From contig OY987265.1 of assembly GCA_963920665.1 (NCBI GenBank), positions 39,623,001-39,687,000 on the forward strand: a stretch of 64,000 bases of DNA, given 5' to 3'. This document shows, piece after piece, positions 60,959 through 64,000 of the stretch. A program made the translations under genes and the position numbers. The notes below the pieces were generated by a model. The model searched no databases, was not told the origin of the DNA, and saw only the letters and a list, made by a program, of their open reading frames with translations. How positions within the stretch are numbered: the stretch's first letter is position 1; every line of letters starts with the position of its first letter. The DNA is from Straminergon stramineum. Taxonomy: Eukaryota > Streptophyta > Bryopsida > Hypnales > Calliergonaceae.

Positions 60959-61001
60959 GGAAACCCTCTTCAATTTTTCTAATTAGTCTTACTATAATCT
61001 G

Positions 61002-61009
61002 TATTTATA
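61002..61009 (-). promoter_or_regulatory. Possible TATA box next to cluster 4
   Basis: TATAAATA on the minus strand, about 140 bp downstream (minus direction) of minisatellite cluster 4 and about 90 bp before an ATG that opens only about 38 codons. It could be the promoter of a lost or non-coding transcript. Confidence 0.35.
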
Positions 61010-61149
61010 GACTGATTTTGTAGTATTAACTAGCTACCAATATTGAAGGACAGGTCAGTTGTAGTCAATGAAGCATGCAATTAAGTCTGACTTCATTAGT
61101 GTTGGAGATGGCTCACATCTTCTGCTACGGTGGTTTCTGGACTGGCATG

Positions 61150-62030
61150 ACTTTAAGATAGAGGCGATTGCTGGTGGGGGGCGACTTCAGGTCCTGGGCG
61201 ACTGCGGGTAGGCGCTTGGTCTTCTCGCTTGTTGTTGTTGAGCCAATTCGGTGGAATGGGGCGACTGCGGGTGGGGGGGCGAGTTCAGGTTCTGGGCGAC
61301 TGCAGGTAGGGGTTGGATTTCTGGCTTGTTGTTGTTGAGCCCAATTTGGTGGAATGGGGTGCGACTGCAGGTGGGGGGCGAGTTCAGGTCTCGGGCGACC
61401 GCAGGTAGGGGTGACTTCAGGTCCTGGTGGTTTCGAGGCCAATTTGGTGGATTGGGGGCGACCGCGAGTGGGGGCGACTTCAGGTCTTGGTGGGTTTCGA
61501 GGCCAATTTGGTGGATTGGGGCGACCTCGGGTGGGGGGGTGACTTCAAGTCCTAGGCGACTGCGGGTTGGGGCGGCTTCAGGTCCTGGTGGTTGTGGAGG
61601 GCAGTTTGGTGGAATGGGGTGCGACTGCGGGTGGGGGGCGAGTTCAGGTCCTAGGCGATCGCGGATGGGGGTCCTGGTGGTTTCGAGCCCAATTTGGTGG
61701 ATGGAGGGGCGACCGTGGCTTGGGGGCGACTTTAGGTCCTGGGCGACCGCAGGTGGAGCGCGGTCTTCTGTTTTGGTGGTTTCCAGACTAATTTGGCGGA
61801 TGGGGGGGGGGCAACCGCGGGTGGGGGTGACTTCAGGTCTTGGGCGATTGCGGGTGGAGGCGCGGGCTTCTGTTTGGTGGTTCGAGCCTAATTTGGTGGA
61901 TGGGGGGGGGCGACCGCGGGTGGGGGGCAACTTCAGGTCATGGGCGAGCGCGGGTGGGGGCGACTTCAGGTCCTGGTGGTTTCGAGCCCAATTTCGTGGA
62001 TTGGGGGGCGACCATGAGTGGGGGCGTGCC
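61150..62030 (+). repeat. GCGAC minisatellite, cluster 4, nine higher-order units
   Basis: Units of about 65 or 98 bp, each containing a gcgac(c/t)gcgggt core, a second core gcgacttcaggtcc and the spacer ccaatttggtggatgggg. The spacer occurs nine times (near 61245, 61341, 61440, 61505, 61607, 61690, 61788, 61887 and 61988). Both strands stay open for about 300 codons here; I regard those frames as by-products. Confidence 0.92.
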
Positions 62031-62129
62031 TTCCAATCCAAAGAAGTTTTAATAAGTATAACGAGTTCAACTTTTAACATCCAAGAACAAGTCACTTCAT
62101 TAGGACCTTGGGGTCTTCAAGGCATCTTC

Positions 62130-62253
62130 AGGTGATGCATGGAAGGTTTTGGCTTCCTCGAAGTCATTGTTCTTGTGGAGGTCTCGGGTTCGATCCCCAA
62201 TGAGATCAATTTGGTTTGGTTCTTGTAGCCAACTGACAAAAAAGAAAAAAAAA
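62130..62253 (+). mobile_element. SINE-like sequence with tRNA-type B box
   Basis: ttgttcttgtggaggtctcgggttcgatccccaatg-like sequence (split here: ggaggtctcgggttcgatcc, then ccaatg) resembles the 3' half of a tRNA-derived SINE head, with gggttcgatcccc as B box. An A-rich tail (gacaaaaaagaaaaaaaaag) ends at about 62253. The A box part is not clear, so it may be truncated. Confidence 0.4.
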
Positions 62254-62505
62254 GACGTCAAGCTAGTTCCCTGTGGTATGTGGGAGGGAAGGTGATTTGA
62301 TTCGCAAGGTCTAGGGATGGTCCATGAGAGTTATAAGAAATCAGTATTGAATTTTGGACGGAAATGTATGTGGTGCAACCTTGCACCTCATACATTTCTG
62401 TACGAAATTCAATACTGACCGTCTCAACCCTCATAGCACATCTCCGAAACCTTGGGAATCAAATGATGTTTCCTGCTCACCTATCGGAGTGACCAAACTT
62501 GACGT
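62254..62505. repeat. Imperfect hairpin, arms about 125 bp, almost no loop
   Basis: gacgtcaagctagttccctg at the left pairs with the region ending accaaacttgacg at the right. Pairing improves inward (tttgattc, cagtattgaatttt, gaaatgtatg) to a centre ggtgcaaccttgcacc near 62380. The mismatches are scattered, as in plant MIRNA precursors or old foldback MITEs. Confidence 0.75.
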
Positions 62506-63480
62506 TTTGTCTCTTTGGAGAGAGATTATTTTTTTGTATAGAAAAGTTGAAGTAAACCTTAGATAGCTTTTACAAGAACATATTGAATGTCCTCCATAGA
62601 ATACTTAGCCAAAGAAATTGTACATTGTATAAGGATTTGCATGTGACGGTTCTTCATCTTTAAACGATGGGGTGGCTAATTTTGAGTCCATAAATGATAG
62701 AAACTCTCTATATAGGATAGAAGAGCATCTCATCATCTTGTAAATTTTGTAGTGTAAGAAGGGGTGGTCCTCCTTGGAAAGTTTACTTCCGAAGACCGCA
62801 TCTATAATTTGTAACTTAACAATTTACAACGTCTAAGAAGGATGATTTTGAAGGTGTCCCATTTGTCCATTTAGAAATTTTTTGTATTTTGTGGGTGACC
62901 AATTTTGAAGGATTGGCATGCAAAAAAAAGAAATGATAGCATTCAAACACCCTTGATGGTTTGAACAATGTCTTCATCAAGGATAACAATCTTTTGACTT
63001 GATGTGCATATGCTTCATTTATTGTTCATTTCAATGTGCTCTGCAACATGTATGTTTGCATTTATGACCTCTTCCACCCCAAAAGGGTTTAGGGTTGTGT
63101 AAAAAAGCCAAATTCATGTTCACTGTAGAGCAAACTTGAAGAAATTAGAAAAAGACTTTGGACACTTCTAAAGTAACCTCTATAATATCATTATGCAAAG
63201 GTAGAATGTAAGTATTTCAAGTTCTCCCTTTTTGTTTCAATAGAAGTCAATCATCTCCCGTACTTTTATATATCTAATTCCCTTTTTCCGTTTTGGCCCA
63301 TTCCTTTTTTTTCTTTGTGAACATTGTAGACATATATTTGGAACCATAAAGAAACAAGTCAAAATCTAATTCCACATTCTAGACCATATCATAGTGGTCT
63401 TATGATTTTATTCGAAAGCAAGCAAAATAGAAGTGGGAAGTTGAATGCCAATGTTTCTACCCCATATGAAGGTTTCTTTT
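62506..63480. other. AT-rich intergenic, no gene
   Basis: Nothing recognisable. Confidence 0.5.
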
Positions 63481-63509
63481 AGCTATTATTTAGGATGGTC
63501 CATCCTTTT

Positions 63510-63740
63510 TGTACCCGTGGTCACCCACACGTGAACGGTCGCCTCCATCCCCGAGGACCTCTGGAACCCGCAGTCGCCCCCTCCCGCGGTCGCCCCAACC
63601 CGCAGTCACCCCTCCCGCGGTCGCCTCCATACCCGCGGTCGCCCCATACCTGCGGTCGCCCGTTTCGCATGTGCCAGACCCGCACGCGCCCCAAGGCGAC
63701 CTCGAGTACTTAAGCGGTCGCCCAGACCCGCGGTCGCCAT
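63510..63740 (-). repeat. GCGAC(C/T)GCGGGT minisatellite, cluster 5, inverted
   Basis: About eleven cores in reverse complement (acccgcagtcgcc, acccgcggtcgcc). The edge at 63698-63714 carries GACCTCGAGTACTTAAG on the plus strand, close to the edge motif of clusters 2 and 3. If it is a promoter module it points to the right, toward sequence beyond the window. Confidence 0.85.
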
Positions 63741-64000
63741 TCTGGTCTTGCGCATTGGCTTTCATCCACCTTGAAGTGGCTGAATGCGTGCTCGTGGGCC
63801 AAGGTGATTTCAGAAGGGGAAGTTTTTGCCCATTTTTCTCTGCAAGTTCAAGTCAAGAACGCCTCGTTTTTCAAAAGAGGACCATGTCTACTTCATAGGA
63901 AGGAAGTAGTACAAGTCGGATATCAGCTTGGGACAAGGACCTTGATAATCTTGCAGCATTTGTTGTAGATATAACTACCAAGGAGGTAATTGGGGGTGCC
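63741..64000. other. Window edge, possible start of another transcript
   Basis: Moderate GC and short open frames on the plus strand (to 63898 and 63968) follow the inverted cluster. Too little sequence to call a gene. Confidence 0.25.

Noticed and set aside
61187..62135. 302-codon minus and 294-codon plus frames
   Set aside because: Both lie in the cluster 4 minisatellite. Being open on both strands is explained by GC-rich repeats lacking stop words, and no domain is present.
51691..63740. GCGAC clusters as CRISPR arrays
   Set aside because: The repeats are imperfect, linkers are low-complexity and of variable length, no cas-like genes exist, and the window is eukaryotic.

Overview
The window reads as nuclear DNA of a land plant with a large, repeat-filled genome. 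Host gene fragments carry GT-AG introns, there is a short block of the plant telomere repeat TTTAGGG, and the mobile elements are typical plant ones: an L1-type LINE, a solo LTR, CACTA elements, a hAT transposase and several MITE-like families. A gymnosperm or another large-genome vascular plant would fit, but I cannot name a species. Gene density is very low. I see only two or three plausible intact host genes, and most of the rest is decayed transposon sequence in AT-rich DNA.

Layout. 1-3462: two apparently identical 1,442-bp blocks flank a 200-N gap, most likely an unmerged contig overlap. 3594-11330: a (TA)n tract, then a minus-strand, 5'-truncated, mutated L1-type LINE. The LINE is interrupted by a 1,162-bp solo LTR with a perfect 5-bp target duplication. 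11330-26440: AT-rich DNA with several members of a TTAA-flanked inverted-repeat family, other foldback elements, and one small two-exon unknown gene on the minus strand (18419-19040). 26570-28000: an unrecognised ORF, a short tandem repeat, and a small secreted-protein gene with a clear TATA box (27457-27810). 29361-30241: a GC-rich TTAA-flanked element. 31041-37774: plus-strand remnants of a MYB-CC (PHR1-like) gene and of the C-terminal part of a PAN2-like deadenylase gene, both with introns and stop codons. A 3,565-bp CACTA element sits inside the PAN2-like remnant. 37775-51140: AT-rich DNA with a second CACTA element, further TTAA-type and foldback elements, and a composite element with CACTA-like ends.

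51690-63740 is a distinctive block. Five clusters of a GC-rich minisatellite built on GCGAC(C/T)GCGGGT alternate with two minus-strand transposon-like genes. One is a hAT transposase with four in-frame stops; the other is an intact 519-codon ORF of unknown function. In three cases a minisatellite cluster on the plus strand is followed, reading the minus strand, by a TATA box and then an ATG. The clusters may therefore be promoter or subterminal modules.

The two most interesting signals are (1) the dispersed family with ends TTAA-CCCCTAAAGGACC, whose structure resembles piggyBac-type elements, which I believe are not well documented in land plants, and (2) the minisatellite-TATA-ORF architecture with the intact unknown ORF. 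Premature stops throughout the window are almost all TAG or TGA, consistent with C-to-T decay of methylated repeats.
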